Notes: a model not told the origin generated them from the sequence alone. Shown: positions 1-12,397, numbered from the stretch's first letter. The stretch: 64,000 nucleotides of DNA from Mercurialis annua (GCF_937616625.2 NC_065571.1:18847701-18911700); one strand, 5' to 3'. Program-made: numbers and translations.

Positions 1-1061
1 TATGTTATAATTATTTAATTATAATAATTAATTTTGTAATTAGTTTATTAATTTAGATTTAATTTAGTTAATTTATTTAAGTTAGATTAATTTTTTTTAG
101 TGTTCATTTTATATTTTGGTAAAGTACTGTATAATTTATATAAATTACATAAGTATCGGATAATTATAATAATTAGTCGTGTGTTAGTTTAGGTTAATAA
201 TTGTGAAAATAATAATTTGTATTGTTGTTTGGTTGTTATGAGTTATTAGATAGTAATTAAATTTAAAAATGTATTGTAATTTGTTAGCAGGACTTTCCTG
301 TAAAATGGGTGATGCTCATTTTATAAGGGAAGTGCTGCCAAATTTTTTTTTCAGACATTTAATATCTAATTATATAATAATAAAATATTGAAATTAATTA
401 CGTGATATATATGTTTGATAGCCGTCGATTGCTTGTATCGGTCCGAGATTCCACATCTTTTCTGTTGCGGTCAAATTATCTGTTTCGGTACGAGATTATC
501 TGTTGCGGTTCTGCTCTACAACAAGTAAGTACTATTATTTTTTAAATTCTGCTTTTCCTTTAGTAGTTAAATTAGAAATTTCAACCCAATTAAATTGACT
601 TCGATCTTATTCCCATCGAATAAAATCGTAAACCTAGCCGTAGATTTCTCGTCCCGTGTGTGTTCAAGAGATTGAACGACATGGGATTGTACAGTTTGTA
701 CAGTTCGCAAAACTGGTCCTCCCGTAACTCGATCACGAAAACCATATATGTCTAATAGCGGTAGAAACTATTCGGTTGTTTTCCAGCGGTCTGTTCTCCG
801 GGTGGATGTATAGTATATGTTTTGTAACGCTTATTCCTCGCGGAATATATAATTAGCGTTACAATGCATATATTAAATATCGCACTGAAGGAGAACGACG
901 ACGGAAGGCTGGCGAATATTTTTCTCCGTTTGTATATATCGTGGCCGAGTTAAGGGGTGCCAGTTTTGCGAATGGGATAGGTCCATACCTTTTAATCAGT
1001 CAATTACATTGGCTTTGCTATTTTTGAGCAAAAACCCCTCCTAATTATCCGTGCCACATAA
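1..1061 (+). other. 5' non-coding part of the CACTA element
   Basis: AT-rich leader upstream of the transposase with no convincing ORF. A motif of about 35 bp at 290-325 (core GGGTGATGCTCAT) recurs almost unchanged at 6073-6110 inside an intron of the second gene. Spliced leader exons are possible (donor-like AAGTAAGTAC near 534) but not proven. Confidence 0.55.
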
Positions 1062-4000
1062 ATGGATGCAGACGGAAGTTGGATGTATAGGCGGCTCCAG
1101 GGCGGGTTGCTATACCCAGGTTTTGACGAGCGCGTACAAGAGTTTGTGAATTTTTCTTTACGCCATCCAGCGTGTATGAGTGGGCCCGAGATTAAATGCC
1201 CCTGTCCTAGGACATGATGTAAAAATTCGAGTTACCGAGATGTCGAAACAGTGAAGCTACACATTTTGCAGAAGGGGATTGTGAAAGATTATCAAGTCTG
1301 GGTTTTTCATGGGGAGGGAAATGTTTTAAATCCCCGTCCCGTAGCGCAACTACCGGAGTATGACGTTGACATGGAATATGAGGAGGGTGACGAGTTCAGC
1401 TCCGTTCAGAGAATGGTTATCGATGCTGCCGGTCCAGAAGTAGTGTTCACGGAGGAAGAACCGAATAATGAAGCTAAACATCTATATGATATGATGCGTG
1501 CGGCCGAAGAACCTGTATGCCCCGGTAATAGCAAACACTCTCTCTTGTCTGTAGCTGCTAAAATGTTGGACATCATGTCGACATAGTGGGTCAGTAGCTT
1601 TAGTAGATGATGTGACCAAAATTATACAAGAGCTGCTCCCAGGACAACAAGATGCCAAAGAACTTTGCTGAAATAAAGAAGATGGTTAGAGGTCTTGGGT
1701 TTTCGGTTAAAGTTATCGATTGTTGTTTCCGCAACTGCATGATTTACTGGGGGGCCAGACGCGGACTTAACGCGATGCAAGATTTGCTATCACGAACGGT
1801 GGAAACCGCCCCCTAAAGGAAATTCTGTGAAAAGACGAGTTAATGTCCCTTATAGGAAAATGTTTTATTTTTTTATAACTCCGAGACTACAGAGGTTGTA
1901 CGCTTCTAAAGCCACCGCCAAGAATACGACGTGGCACGCAGAACACGAGATAGTTGATGGTAAGATGTGTCACCCGTCAGACTCCCCAGCGTGGAAACAT
2001 TTCAGTGAATTACATACAGAGTTTGCGGAAGAAGTTCGAAATATCATACTAGGCCTGTGTACTGATGGGTTTCAACCATTTGGGGCTTTCTGGCAGCCGT
2101 ATTCATCATTGCCAGTAATTTTGACACCCTACAATCTCCCTCCATTGATGCGTATGAAAGATGAGTTTATGTTTTTAACTGTTACTGTCCCTGGGCCTCG
2201 AAATCCTAAACACTAAATGGATATTTTCCTACAGACGTCGATAGCTGAGCTGAACCAACTGTGGGAATTTGGAGTCCAGACATTCGACGTTCATAGGCAA
2301 CAGAATTTCTAAATGAAAGCGACACTTATGTGGACAATTAATGATTTTCCCGCTTATTCCATGTTGTCTGGCTGGAGCACATCTGGAAGACTGGCTTGCC
2401 CACACTGCATGGAAAATACGGATGCTTTCACGCTTAAAGGGAGTAGAAAACAATTATGGTTTGATTGCCGCAGAAAGTTTTTGCCTCGTGGTCACCTGTA
2501 CCGTCGTAATACTACTGATTTTCGAAAAGGAAAAAGCGTAAACAAAGTATTCGGACGGCCGAAAACCGGAGAAGAATTATTGGCAGAGGTGGACAGTCTG
2601 GGGCGTATGAAGGCATATGAAATTGGGGCTGAGACAAATAATGCGGCGAAGTCGACAGATTATGGTTAGAATAAAAAAAGCATCTTCTGGGATTTGCCAT
2701 ATTGGAAAACGAATCTTATTCGTCACAATCTCGATGTCATGCACATTGAGAAAAACGTATTCGAAAACATTTTCAATACTATACTAAATGTTCCCGAGAA
2801 AACAAAAGACCATGCAAAATCTAGAAAAGAGTTAAATGACATATGTGATCGGCCTGAGTTAGCAAAAGATCCAGTTACTGGGAGATTTCCTAAGGCGAAA
2901 TATGCTTTGGACAGGGACGGAAAAAAGGCTTTACTTGAGTGGATTAAGTTAATAAAGTTTCCAGATGGCTACGCGTCCAACTTGTCCAGATGTGTCGATA
3001 CAATCGGTCTGAAAATGCAGGGAATGAAAAGTCACGACTGCCACATTTTTATGCAAAGACTTCTGCCAATCGCTCTCCGTCAGCTATTACCGAAGGAAGT
3101 GTGGGAGCTTTTAGCAGAGCTGAGTATCTTCTTTCGTGAGTTAACCTCCACTTCTCTAACAGAGAAATATGTAGATCGTATGAGGCTGGAATCCCAAAGA
3201 TATTGTGCAAGCTGGAACGTATTTTTTCGCCTAGCTTTTGTGACTCCATGGAACATCTACCCGTACATCTACTGTACGAAGCTATGATGGCAGAGCCAGT
3301 TCAGTATCGCTGGATGTATCCATTTGAAAGGTAATATTACTGGAGTTTTTCAATTATGTGTATCAGTATATTCACATGTAATGTTTACTAACTGTGGCAT
3401 GTGGAATCAGATATTTGAGAAAACTGAAGAAAAAAAAAGTCAGTAATAAAGGAAGGGTGGAAGGAAGCATCAGTAGCGGATACTTGAATCAAGAAACCAC
3501 AAAATTTGCAGCTTATTACTTTTCAGAAGGTGACCCAATGATACTTGAGCGGCTGCAAAGGAATGAAGTTTGTGACATGGAAGTCGACGATGATGTTGAC
3601 AGACTATCTATTTTCAAGCCGCACGGGCAATCAGTGGGCGCTTGCCGCAAGAGATATCTTGAAGATGCTGAGATTGTTGCTGCCCGGAGATATGTTATGA
3701 TGAATTGTTCAGAAATTGAAAATTACAGAGAGTAAGCTTTAATACAGTTGTCAATGTAATTAATAATAATGATTCAGCTTCTAATTATTGTTTTCTTCGT
3801 AACTAAAGGGTTTTTGAAGGCGAGTTGCGCAGAGGAAACCCTGAAATCAGCACCTCGCAAATTGAAGCGAAGTTCGAGAGTGACTTTGCCTACTGGTTTC
3901 AACAATATGTAAATATATTATAAAATATATTTCTATTCTTTAAATAAATAGTGGGCGATTTATAATACACTTTTACGCTACAGGTTCAAGATCCAACTGT

Positions 4001-4649
4001 CTGTACCAATCCCTTCATTCTTAGTCTCGCTAAAGGACCTCTTAGATCAGTCAGAACATTTAAGGGGTACCGTGTAAATGGATTCAAGTTTCAGACTCAA
4101 GCTTATGGGGAGGAACAACTTACGATGAATAGAGGAGTCTGCGTGAAGGGAACTCAATATGTCGATAGCGAAAATGACTTTTACGGAGTTCTAACAGACA
4201 TAATTGAGTTAGAGTATCCGGCTCTTCCATTGAAGACGACTGTCTTATTTAAATGCGAGTGGTTCGACCCAGCGCAAAATTCTGGCACAATTAGTAACAA
4301 AAAATACAACATGGTGCATATTAATAACAGAAAGAGATACAATAAGTATGAACCTTTCATTTTAGCCGAACAGGCCGACCAAGTTCATTACCTGTCATAT
4401 CCGAGTAAAAGAAGGGATAAATTAAATTGGTGGGCAGTTTGCAAGATAAAGGCGAGATTCGAACTTGACATACACGAGGGGATTATCCCAGCCTTTCAAG
4501 ATGAGATAGAAGAAAATCCTCTCATTGTTGCAACGGACGACAATCCGACATATTTGGCTGATCAAATTGGAGAAGCTGAAGAAGATGCGTTGTTCGTGCC
4601 TCCTGAAGAAGAAACGGAAGTTCATCGCATCCTCATCAGACGAAGATGA
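1062..4649 (+). pseudogene. CACTA tnp2-type transposase, broken
   Basis: The reading starts at ATG 1062 (MDADGSWMYRR) with a transposase-associated domain: CPCPR motif near 1200 and W-x-F-HGE near 1300. It runs into the tnp2 transposase core (1800-2700), then the LIRHNLDVMHIEKNVFEN block at about 2720, the DUF4218-type HDCHIFMQRLLPIALRQLLP block at about 3030, and a DUF4216-type block at 4125-4460 (FYGVLTDIIELEY). Family knowledge: the enzyme binds element ends and cuts and joins them in the nucleus. Damage seen: TGA at 1215, in-frame stops at about 2214, 2310 and 2667, a frame change near 1590-1830 and another near 3170, after which SMEHLPVHLLYEAMMAEPVQ continues in a new frame. Introns are likely at about 3331-3410, 3735-3807 and 3909-3985. 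It cannot make a full protein. Confidence 0.88.
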
Positions 4650-4891
4650 AAGCGAAGAACTTTAGTAGTGTAGAGTAAATTTTATGTATTAGATTTTTTT
4701 CAATTACAATCAATTGTAGATGACGATATATTAACGCTTAAATTATATTTTTTAATTATATTATTCAAGTGTATACTCGTTGAATTTGAATTTATATTTC
4801 TTAGTTTTATGTTTCACGAAATATTGTATAATTTTATTTTTATAATGTGTTGATTGGTTGTGGAACATTTAAAATTGACGTATGTGCATGT

Positions 4892-6668
4892 ATGAGGGGT
4901 TGAGGTCGAGGCACAGGCTCAGGCCGAGGCACAGGCCGAGGTAGCGGACGGGGAGACGACCCTATTGCTGCGATGACGACGTTGTTGAGGAGCAGCAGCA
5001 GCTGGAGGCCGGAGAAACTGTGCAGCCTCGGCAGCAGCGTGAGCCTGGCGAGCCCCCGGCTATTCTGGACGACCAGGGTAGGGCGAGGGTTCACCCAGAC
5101 CCTAGCAGGTATGATTACATTTTAGTTCTTAATGTGTGTATTGTAATATGTAATTAATTTATATATAAACTAAATTATGCTTAAAAAATCACAGGACTTT
5201 GTTGCTGGACTCAGGGCCGGTTTCTCCGGCTATCAGAGAGATTTTTAGGAAGTGCTGGTTCAAGACTGGCTATACATGGAGCTTTCTGACTGTGGATCAG
5301 AGAAATTTATATTTTCAGGAGTTCCGGGTAATTAAATTTAAGTTAATACTTTTAAGTTTTGATTTTTGTGAAAAACTAACTCACAACACATGTTTTTATT
5401 GTTTGCAGAAAGAGTTCTGGTGGGATAGGTCTGCCTACAACGACGAGGTCATCAGACAGGTCTTCATGACCCACACAGCCACCCACTACAACGACAACAT
5501 CCATAAGATGAAGTCCAAAAAGAAGAAGCATAAATCTGTGGGCCAAGAAATCTGGGAGGCCTAGAACGCCTTTTGTGACATAGAGGAGGAGAACAGGAAA
5601 TCGGAGATAGCCTGGGAAAACCGGATGAGCGAGCCGGCGGGCGCCGGTACTGAACCCGTCTGTCATACCGGGGGATCCCGCTCTGCTCTCAAGCATATGA
5701 ACGTGATGGTTTGTTTCTAAATTCAGTAAGTAAAATAATGTATTTCCTTTACTTTCGTACTAATTGAATTATGCTTAAAAATGAGGCTAAGGAGCTCGGT
5801 CGGAATCCGAGTGCGACGGAGCTGTACACTCGCTTTCACTTCATGAAGGCTGAGAAGAAGCCTGTAGACAAGCGGGCTCAGAACATGACTGTAAGTCCTT
5901 ATAAATTTATAAATCTATTAATTGTGTTTAGGCTTAAGTGTTGAATATAGTGTACTTGTTAAATATATTAGGATTAAGTGTTTAAGTACATAAGTTGTGT
6001 AGACTTGACATTTGTGTACTTAATTAGATTGAAAGTGTTTGTTGATTGGGTTATATATTGTAATTTTCTTGCAGGATTTCCCTGAAAAATGGGTGATGCT
6101 CATATTATAAACTGTCGAAATTTCGTTAGAATTCAGGATTACTTTTAATATGTTATGCTTTTATAGTTGTTATAAACTTGAACTTATATGTGTTTTGACT
6201 GTTTTGTAGGACGCTATTGCTGAGAGGCTGGCTGCTGCGATGCAGTCGCCGACTGGAGAGGGTAGCTCGACAAGTCCAGCGGAGGTGGATGAGACCCAAC
6301 TGTTTCTGGACATCGAGGGTGTCAACAAGAAGCACCGCGTGTACGGTCTAGGGTCGGCGAGCAGCATATATGCAGCCCCGAGTAGCAGCAGGGCGCAGCG
6401 AGGCAGCTCTTCTAGGTCGACACAGCTGGCGGACGAGGACATCAAGCGCCGTGTGCAGACAGGCATTCAGGAGGGCATGCGAGAGGTTGAGGAGAGGCTA
6501 GCGGAGCAAAACCGTCAGCAGCTGGCAGAGTAACGGCGTGAGCACCAGGCAGCGATGGCCCAGCTTATCCGAGAGGAGATTGCAAGGATGATGCCTAATC
6601 TTCCTGCGGAGTATCGGCCACAGTTCCCCGCTCCCCCACCAGACCGTGATGACACTACAGATTTGTAG
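4892..6668 (+). pseudogene. CACTA second gene (Ptta/En/Spm plant transposase domain), broken
   Basis: Five exons fit the sequence: 4892-5108, 5195-5327, 5409-5708, 5786-5890 and 6210-6668, mostly with GT-AG borders. The product starts with an RG-rich segment, then the domain typical of En/Spm accessory proteins: KEFWWDRSAYNDEVIRQVF, a VCHTGGSRSALKH motif near 5660, the GRNPSATELYTRFH motif near 5800, VDKRAQ at the end of exon 4, and a coiled, charged C-terminus with VYGLGSASS. Family knowledge: TNPA-like proteins bind subterminal repeats and help TNP2. Damage: a stop after MRG at the start, a frame change near 4985, TAG in exon 3 (about 5562) and TAA at 6531. The exon 4 acceptor (ATGAG) is poor. 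Confidence 0.8.
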
Positions 6669-6829
6669 TGTCCTGTTAGATTAGGTTCTGAACGAATTAT
6701 GTATTTTTTTTCTTTCAGACGACGTTATATGTGTATTTTGATATTTATCTATATATTCAGTGTCAAGTCTCTATTAATTGTGATCCGTAAATGAATTTTA
6801 ATTACTGTATTTAACAGATTTGAAACGAC

Positions 6830-7255
6830 AGGACAAAATTGCGGAAAAATGGCAAAAATCTGCCGATAAAACTCAAATTGGCGACAGAAATTATGTTTTG
6901 GCGACGGACAAACGTGCCAATTTGGAGACACAATTGGCACATTTGGCGACGGATATTGTCCGTCACTAAGTTAATAAAGTTAGCGACAGAAATATCTGTC
7001 GCGAAACTCGCCAATTTTATCTCCAAATTGGCACGTTTGGCGACGGATATTTCCGTCGGATTTCTGTCGCCCATTGGTCTCAGCTTTGGTCTCATCTTGA
7101 GATCATGTGGCGACGGATTAAGGCAAAATTAGCGACGGATAATCTGTTGCTAATTTTGCCACGTAATTGAAAATTGGTCGCTAACTTGTTTTGCAACCAA
7201 ATTTTTGTGTTAGCAACGGAAAAGTTTGTCGTTAATGCCCTGTTTTCTAGTAGTG
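6830..7255 (+). repeat. CACTA subterminal GCGACGGA repeats and 3' terminal inverted repeat
   Basis: A short motif (GGCGACGGA / GGCGACAGA and its complement TCCGTCGC / CTGTCGC) occurs more than ten times in both orientations, for example near 6880, 6900, 6945, 6985, 7000, 7040, 7060, 7110 and 7130. The element ends with TTTTCTAGTAGTG at 7243-7255. In this superfamily such arrays are the binding sites of the accessory transposase. Confidence 0.8.
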
Positions 7256-8623
7256 TGCGCTCAATAAGGGAGATTTCCATTCGTCATGACCCATGGCTGC
7301 CTATTTCTTATCCGTTCAGGTAGGAGATTGCTTGCCCATTCCAGACCATATGAATAGGGAGATGGATCTCATGAACGATTATGGTAGAAGCTGGATTATG
7401 GGCTTAATTAGATCTATCTTTCCCTATTTGGAAGCTGAGGCTACTTGCAGGTTGCCGATCAGTTCTAAGGGAGCTCATGATAAACTCATTTGGCATCATA
7501 ATGTGGCTGGAAATTTCTCAGTAAAATCAGCGTACCATGCTGCATCTACTGAGGTTAGGTCTCCTCTAGATCTTGGTCAGGGTAATTTGGGGTCTCCGGA
7601 GAACATACAGATGTGGAAGCATCTTTGGAGGCTTAATTTACCTTCTAACATCAAGTGTTTTCCCAGGAAATGCCTTAGTAATGGGCTAGCTATTAATAGA
7701 AATATTCATAGGCGTATTCAAGGCCATTCAGGTCTATGCCCTCAGTGTAATGAGTTGTAATCGCTATTGCATCTCTCCTTTTTTTTGCCCCTTTGCTGAA
7801 GTTGTGTGGATGGGTTCTCCGGTGTATCTTGCGGTTGTTAATGCTTCAAAATCTTCTATGAAGAGCTTCAGGCTGGATTTGGTTAAAGGTAGCAGTAATG
7901 GTGAGATTAGAACTTCCATTCTCTTAAAGGTTGTGTGGACTCTTTGGTTTATTTGGTTGTGCAGGAATGACCAGATCTTTAAAGACTTACCATGTGATCC
8001 TCCCTCTGTGGTTCAGCGAGCTATCGATCTGCATTAGGAATTGTCTTCGTCGTCAAACTCGGATCAGGGTGTGTTGAATCCAGCTCCGGCGGACCCAACA
8101 ACCTCAGTTCAGTGGACTCCTCCGAGTATGTCTGCCTATAAGATTAACTTTGATGGAGCTTTCCATAGGCAGTCCTCAATAGGGGTCGGGGCTTGCGTGG
8201 TGAGAAATCATTCGGGTCAAGCTATTGCCTCTTCTTCTCGGCATTTCCTCAATGTTCCCTCTCTTGCTCTTGTGGAAGCCATGGCCCTTAGGGAAGCTAT
8301 TATTCTAGCTAAAAGTCTTCGCCTTAACGATCTATCTTTGAAGGCGATGCAAATGGCATTATCGATGCTATGAAGGGCCTTTCGGTAGTAGACAAAGACT
8401 ATGATGTTATCATTTAAGATTGTTGTTTCTTGTATTGTGATATTGTGTCACATTCTTTTAATTTTGTCAAGCGCTCTTGCAATTGGGTGGCACATATTGT
8501 GGGCAAACAAGCCCTTAGCAATTTTTCTTCTTGTTATAATCCGCTAGCTCAAATGTTATGGCTAGATTCGAGACTTGTTTAAGTCGTTTTTCTTCAATGA
8601 AGATTCATCTTTGGTAAAAAAAA
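7256..8623 (+). mobile_element. 3' part of a LINE (non-LTR retrotransposon) with poly-A tail
   Basis: Directly after the CACTA end the translation reads R-H-D-P-W-L-P, the motif that follows the reverse transcriptase in plant LINEs. A zinc-binding reverse transcriptase segment follows (GNFSVKSAYHAAS near 7510; CPQC near 7740), then a plant-type RNase H (KINFDGAFH, 8131-8370). The tail is eight A at 8616-8623, and five more A continue at 20294-20298 after the intervening solo LTR. Frames change near 7290, 7750, 8040 and 8350, so the copy is dead. The 5' half is not in the window. Confidence 0.82.
8041..8580 (+). pseudogene. LINE C-terminal RNase H domain, frameshifted
   Basis: Open from 8041 to 8373 in one frame with the RVT_3-type start KINFDGAF, the GVGACVVRNHSG strand pair and the EAMALREAI helix. 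The last part (IDAMKGL, then CNWVAHIVGKQAL) continues in another frame after about 8345 and has a TAA near 8416. RNase H of LINEs removes RNA from the cDNA hybrid. Non-functional here. Confidence 0.75.
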
Positions 8624-10799
8624 TGTCACGACCCAAATAATTGAGCCGAGACTGGCGCTAGGGAATGGGAGTGGTAGCTCCGAAACCCGTAGCAAGCCTA
8701 AAACCACTATTAATTTTTCGCATTTAAAATTATAATATCATATATAAACCTTTTCAGAAAACTCTTTTAAATAATATAATTGTAGATATTAAAATATCAT
8801 ATTAAAGTTTACATTCAAAACTAACTATTTGAAATCCAAATATCTATCTAATACTGACATCTACTGACTACTGCAGCTCTAGGAACTCATGCTTGTGCAA
8901 GTCCAATGACTTCTGGCACAATGGAGATGGTTTGTCTGATCTGACTCTGTCTACCTGCAAACATCAGAGTGAGGGGTCAGTATTTGGGAAAATACTGAGT
9001 GAGTTTGCAAGTTACTTATAGTATTATCAAAATATAGCGCTACACGCTTAATACGTATATAACGTATGATATAAGCAAACATTATTAATTTCAAAAGTGT
9101 GAGTCCAACTCACTAGATATGGGGACTTCCAGACTACACCGTAGCCGAGTGCACTCTCGTATTGAATTCATAACATATTATGCATAAATATATATATTAA
9201 TTCTTAATCATAAAGTCAGGAACTCTAGACTGACTCACTAGTGATCATGCAGCCTATTGACATCCAATAGGTAGTTGGTCTCTCCAGACCGCACATCAGA
9301 CACTTATCTTTAAATCAATGAATACAACAACATTCATACAATCAAATTTATCAAACAAAACATCTTATACGAGCAAATCATATGAATACGAGGTATTAAT
9401 AACAATACTCATAATATAAGAAAATAACTTTTATATTAATAATACGCGTAAGTAAATTTGCCACTCACAGTGACCGCTATCCAAAACTACATTATCGCCA
9501 ACCGAATACGTAAGCTCCGTGCATCGTTTGATCTCGTAGCTACTCTAGCTCGACGGCCTGGTAGCTTAACGATATGTCCAGTTCCTATTCAAATCATATA
9601 TATGTTTAATTCATAAATGTAGACTTAATCTCAAAACCCTAAGTTATAAACTTAGGTTAATATAATCGTATTTTAAATACGATTCTTAACTTTAATATTA
9701 CTTTAATGCTTAGTCGAGATATTCGCTATATCTTTTATTCATCGATTCTTAAACTTAGGTTCCCTATATCTCAAAATTCTAGTCGAACACGTTATGTTCG
9801 ATATCCAAATTTCCCGTTTTCGAGGTTTGTAATCCATTTTCAATATCCGACATACTCGAAGTCGAACAACCGGGTCATAATGGGGCAAGAAAATTCCCAA
9901 ACGAACAAGCATGTTGGCTGTGCGATCGCATAGAGGGCACTGTGTAATACCCCAAAATAATTAATTAGCTAATTGGACCACGTGTCCAATTTTGATTCGC
10001 CAGAGTGGCAATATTAGAAGAATTTCTGAAAAGATCAAGTAAATAAGTTTCAAGTAGGTTGGTTTTGGGAAATTAGTTATGCGGAAATCAAGGTTATATT
10101 TCAATTCTAAAGTTAGAATTGGAATTAAAAGGAAAAATGTCAAGAAAAGCCCAAAATAAAGTGCAGGGACCAAAGTGGTAATTTAGCCACTTTATGTCGA
10201 AAATGGAAATTTATAAATTTTGACGGGAAAATATTAATATTGGGATTCGTATTGTTTATTGGATATAAATAGTACGTATGAAAATTTGTTAAAGGATTAA
10301 TCAATTTAGTTATGGACTAAATTGAACAAAAGAAAAGTTAAAAAGGATAATTACTAACAACTAAAGAAAACAAGGATTAAAGTGTTCCTTTAGCCATGAT
10401 ATATAAGGATTTCCTTTGAAATGAAGAAATCAGAAAGAAAGAAGAAGAAGGCTCCAGAAAGTGAAAAAAATCGCCGATCGATTTCGTTTCGCCGCCGTTT
10501 CTCCGTTCGGCGTCCGTTTCGGACGATTCTCGCGGCAATCTCTTCGGAATTAAATGCTCTACTGATCTTAAGCATCATATCAAGGTAATATTTCGGTTTT
10601 TGGTGGTGAAAATGGTGTTTTATAGGCTGTTTTGTTAAGAAATTAAGTTTGAATCGATACGTCAAGAATCAAGTCGTTTTTCATCGTTTTTGTAAGGATT
10701 CTTGATAGATTTTGTGTATAAATGAAGTAGGTATGAATTGGTACAATTTGTAGGAGTTTTGGAGCTCCGGAAATGATCCAGGAATGCCGGAAAACGCTG

Positions 10800-10905
10800 C
10801 ACATGTCGGTGCACGACGTGCACCAAGGGGGTGCACGACGTGCACCATGAAGGGCACGACGTGCCCTTCACAAAAATTGAAGGGGAACGACGTGCCAAGG
10901 TGACA
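10800..10905 (+). repeat. Palindrome array in element A 5' LTR
   Basis: Two copies of GGTGCACGACGTGCACC (10808-10824 and 10830-10846), one AGGGCACGACGTGCCCT (about 10850-10868), and decayed units GGGAACGACGTGCC (about 10882) and GACACGAAGTGCCC (about 10900). Each intact unit is a perfect inverted repeat around a single central base. Confidence 0.85.
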
Positions 10906-11471
10906 CGAAGTGCCCTAACTCGACCCGGATCTCCGTGGGACTTCCGGGAGTGAAAAAGGACCTCCGATAGCTTGATTTGAGTGTGAAACTCAGTGAAATG
11001 TTTTGATATAGATATAAAACATTATAAATGAAAATTAACATAATAAATAGTCAAGATAAGTACATCGATTAAGTAAGAATCTGATCAAGAAGTTATCAAA
11101 ATTGAGAGAAACGAATACGAAACGAAAGGGGTGATAACTTAAATCTATAACCTAGGGTTTTAGGTTTTTAAGGTTCACGTTTATGTATTAAACGTGTATT
11201 TGATCTATATGTATCAGACGTGTCAGCAAACGGCGGGGTCAGCCGACGTGGTCTAGCACGGGCATATTATCATATTGACTTCGTTATTGATTGGATAACG
11301 GTCACTGTGAGTTGTACTTTTACTTTCATGTATTATATATATTAAAATTATTTTATGAAAATATATATATATTGTTTTCATGCATCGCATTATATACAAT
11401 TGATTGGATGTTATACGTTTATTTAATTTCTATATGCGAGAACTAGTATGCGATCCGAAGAAACTAGCTAC

Positions 11472-11871
11472 CTATTGGGTGTCAATAGGCTGTGTGATCA
11501 CCAGTATCGAGTCAGTCTAGTATGTTTGCATTGAGAAATGACTTGACACAGCTGGGAGCTGTTGATGAATATAAAATTACGATTGGGTATATGATTTCGA
11601 TACGAGAGTGAACTCGGCTACGGTGTAGCCTGGAAGTCCCCGTATCTAGTGGCTGGGCCACCAGCGAGTTGGACTCGCAATTGATATTTACGATTGGGTT
11701 GAATGATATATGATTATTCGAGAGATGTGTCGCATGCTAGGATATTAGTTTCGTACGGATCAATTACATGTTTATATGTTTTATATTAATATTTTCTTGA
11801 GATGCGATGCTATGTTTCTATATTAATACTGTTAGTAAATGTCAACTCACTCAGTATTTCCCCAAATACTG
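11472..11871 (+). other. Cluster of conserved hairpins in element A 5' LTR
   Basis: Inverted repeats: CTATTG/CAATAG (11472-11488), GGCTAC/GTAGCC (11616-11630) enclosed by GATACG (11599) and CGTATC (11641), GCGAGT/ACTCGC with loop TGG (11664-11678), and CAGTATTT/AAATACTG with loop CCCC (11852-11871). The same positions in the other LTRs of the family keep pairing through paired substitutions. Function unknown; possibly RNA structure in the leader or 3' end of the transcript. Confidence 0.65.
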
Positions 11872-12385
11872 ACCCCTCACCTTTGATGTCTTTCAGGTGC
11901 TTAGCTTGTGGACTTAGCTAGAGGCCAATTTTGAAGTCCAGAAGTCAGTTGTATATGTTAGTTTCTGACTTCTGTGAGTGCTGCAGTAGTGGTCCTGTGT
12001 CGATAGTATAGTAGCCTAGACAGCAGTTCATTTTGATTGTATATATTAACTGTTGTATTTGTTTTATATGCATTTTGATAGGCTACGTGTTTAGTATATG
12101 ATCCACGGACCCAGATGCCGGTGTGAGGTTTTGAGACACTAACTGATGTATATAGTACCGCGAGGCCAGTTCGTACAGGGTACGGTAACTAGAGCCCGCG
12201 AGGTTAACGGAACAGTTAGTGTAAATGTTTATATATGTTATATATTTGCTTCTGTTGTGTTACGCTGTTTGTTTATATTATTTGCGAAAAATTATTTGTG
12301 ATTTTAGGCTTGCTACGGGTTCCGGAGCTACCACTCCCGTTCCCTAGCGCCGGTTGCGGCTCAATATTTTGGGTCGTGACAATGT

Positions 12386-12397
12386 TGGTATCAGAGC
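12386..12397 (+). other. Primer binding site of element A
   Basis: TGGTATCAGAGC, complementary to the 3' end of plant initiator methionine tRNA, four bases after the LTR end. This is where minus-strand DNA synthesis would start. Confidence 0.88.

Larger units (their letters stand above)
1..7255 (+). mobile_element. CACTA (En/Spm-type) DNA transposon, 5' end outside the window, decayed
   Basis: The 3' terminus is visible: 7243-7255 reads TTTTCTAGTAGTG, the complement of a CACTACTAGAAAA-type terminal inverted repeat. Inside lie the two genes usual for this superfamily, a tnp2-type transposase (1062-4649) and a Ptta/En/Spm-type second protein (4892-6668), followed by subterminal repeats. No matching 5' terminus is seen, so the element starts left of base 1. 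Both genes contain stops and frameshifts, so this copy is not autonomous. LINE coding sequence resumes directly after 7255, so the element probably inserted into a LINE; the target duplication cannot be tested because the left end is missing. Confidence 0.9.
9943..12381 (+). repeat. Element A 5' LTR
   Basis: 2439 bp, TG...CA ends. Contents in order: hairpin-forming AAAGTGG...CCACTTT near 10170, a palindrome array at 10808-10869, a cluster of conserved hairpins at 11472-11871, and a GC-richer end (CTAGCGCCGG) near 12345. A TATA-like stretch (GGATATAAATAG) is at about 10260. Where transcription starts was not determined. Confidence 0.92.

Noticed and set aside
4840..5094. Proline/Arg-rich ORF on the minus strand
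   Set aside because: Antisense shadow of the RG-rich first exon of the CACTA second gene.
9961..10173. Conserved minus-strand ORF (MVPALYFGLFLTF) in LTRs of A and B
   Set aside because: It recurs (16804, 56784, 63614) only because the LTRs are homologous. The aligned ORFs differ in their ends, and it lies antisense in the LTR start.
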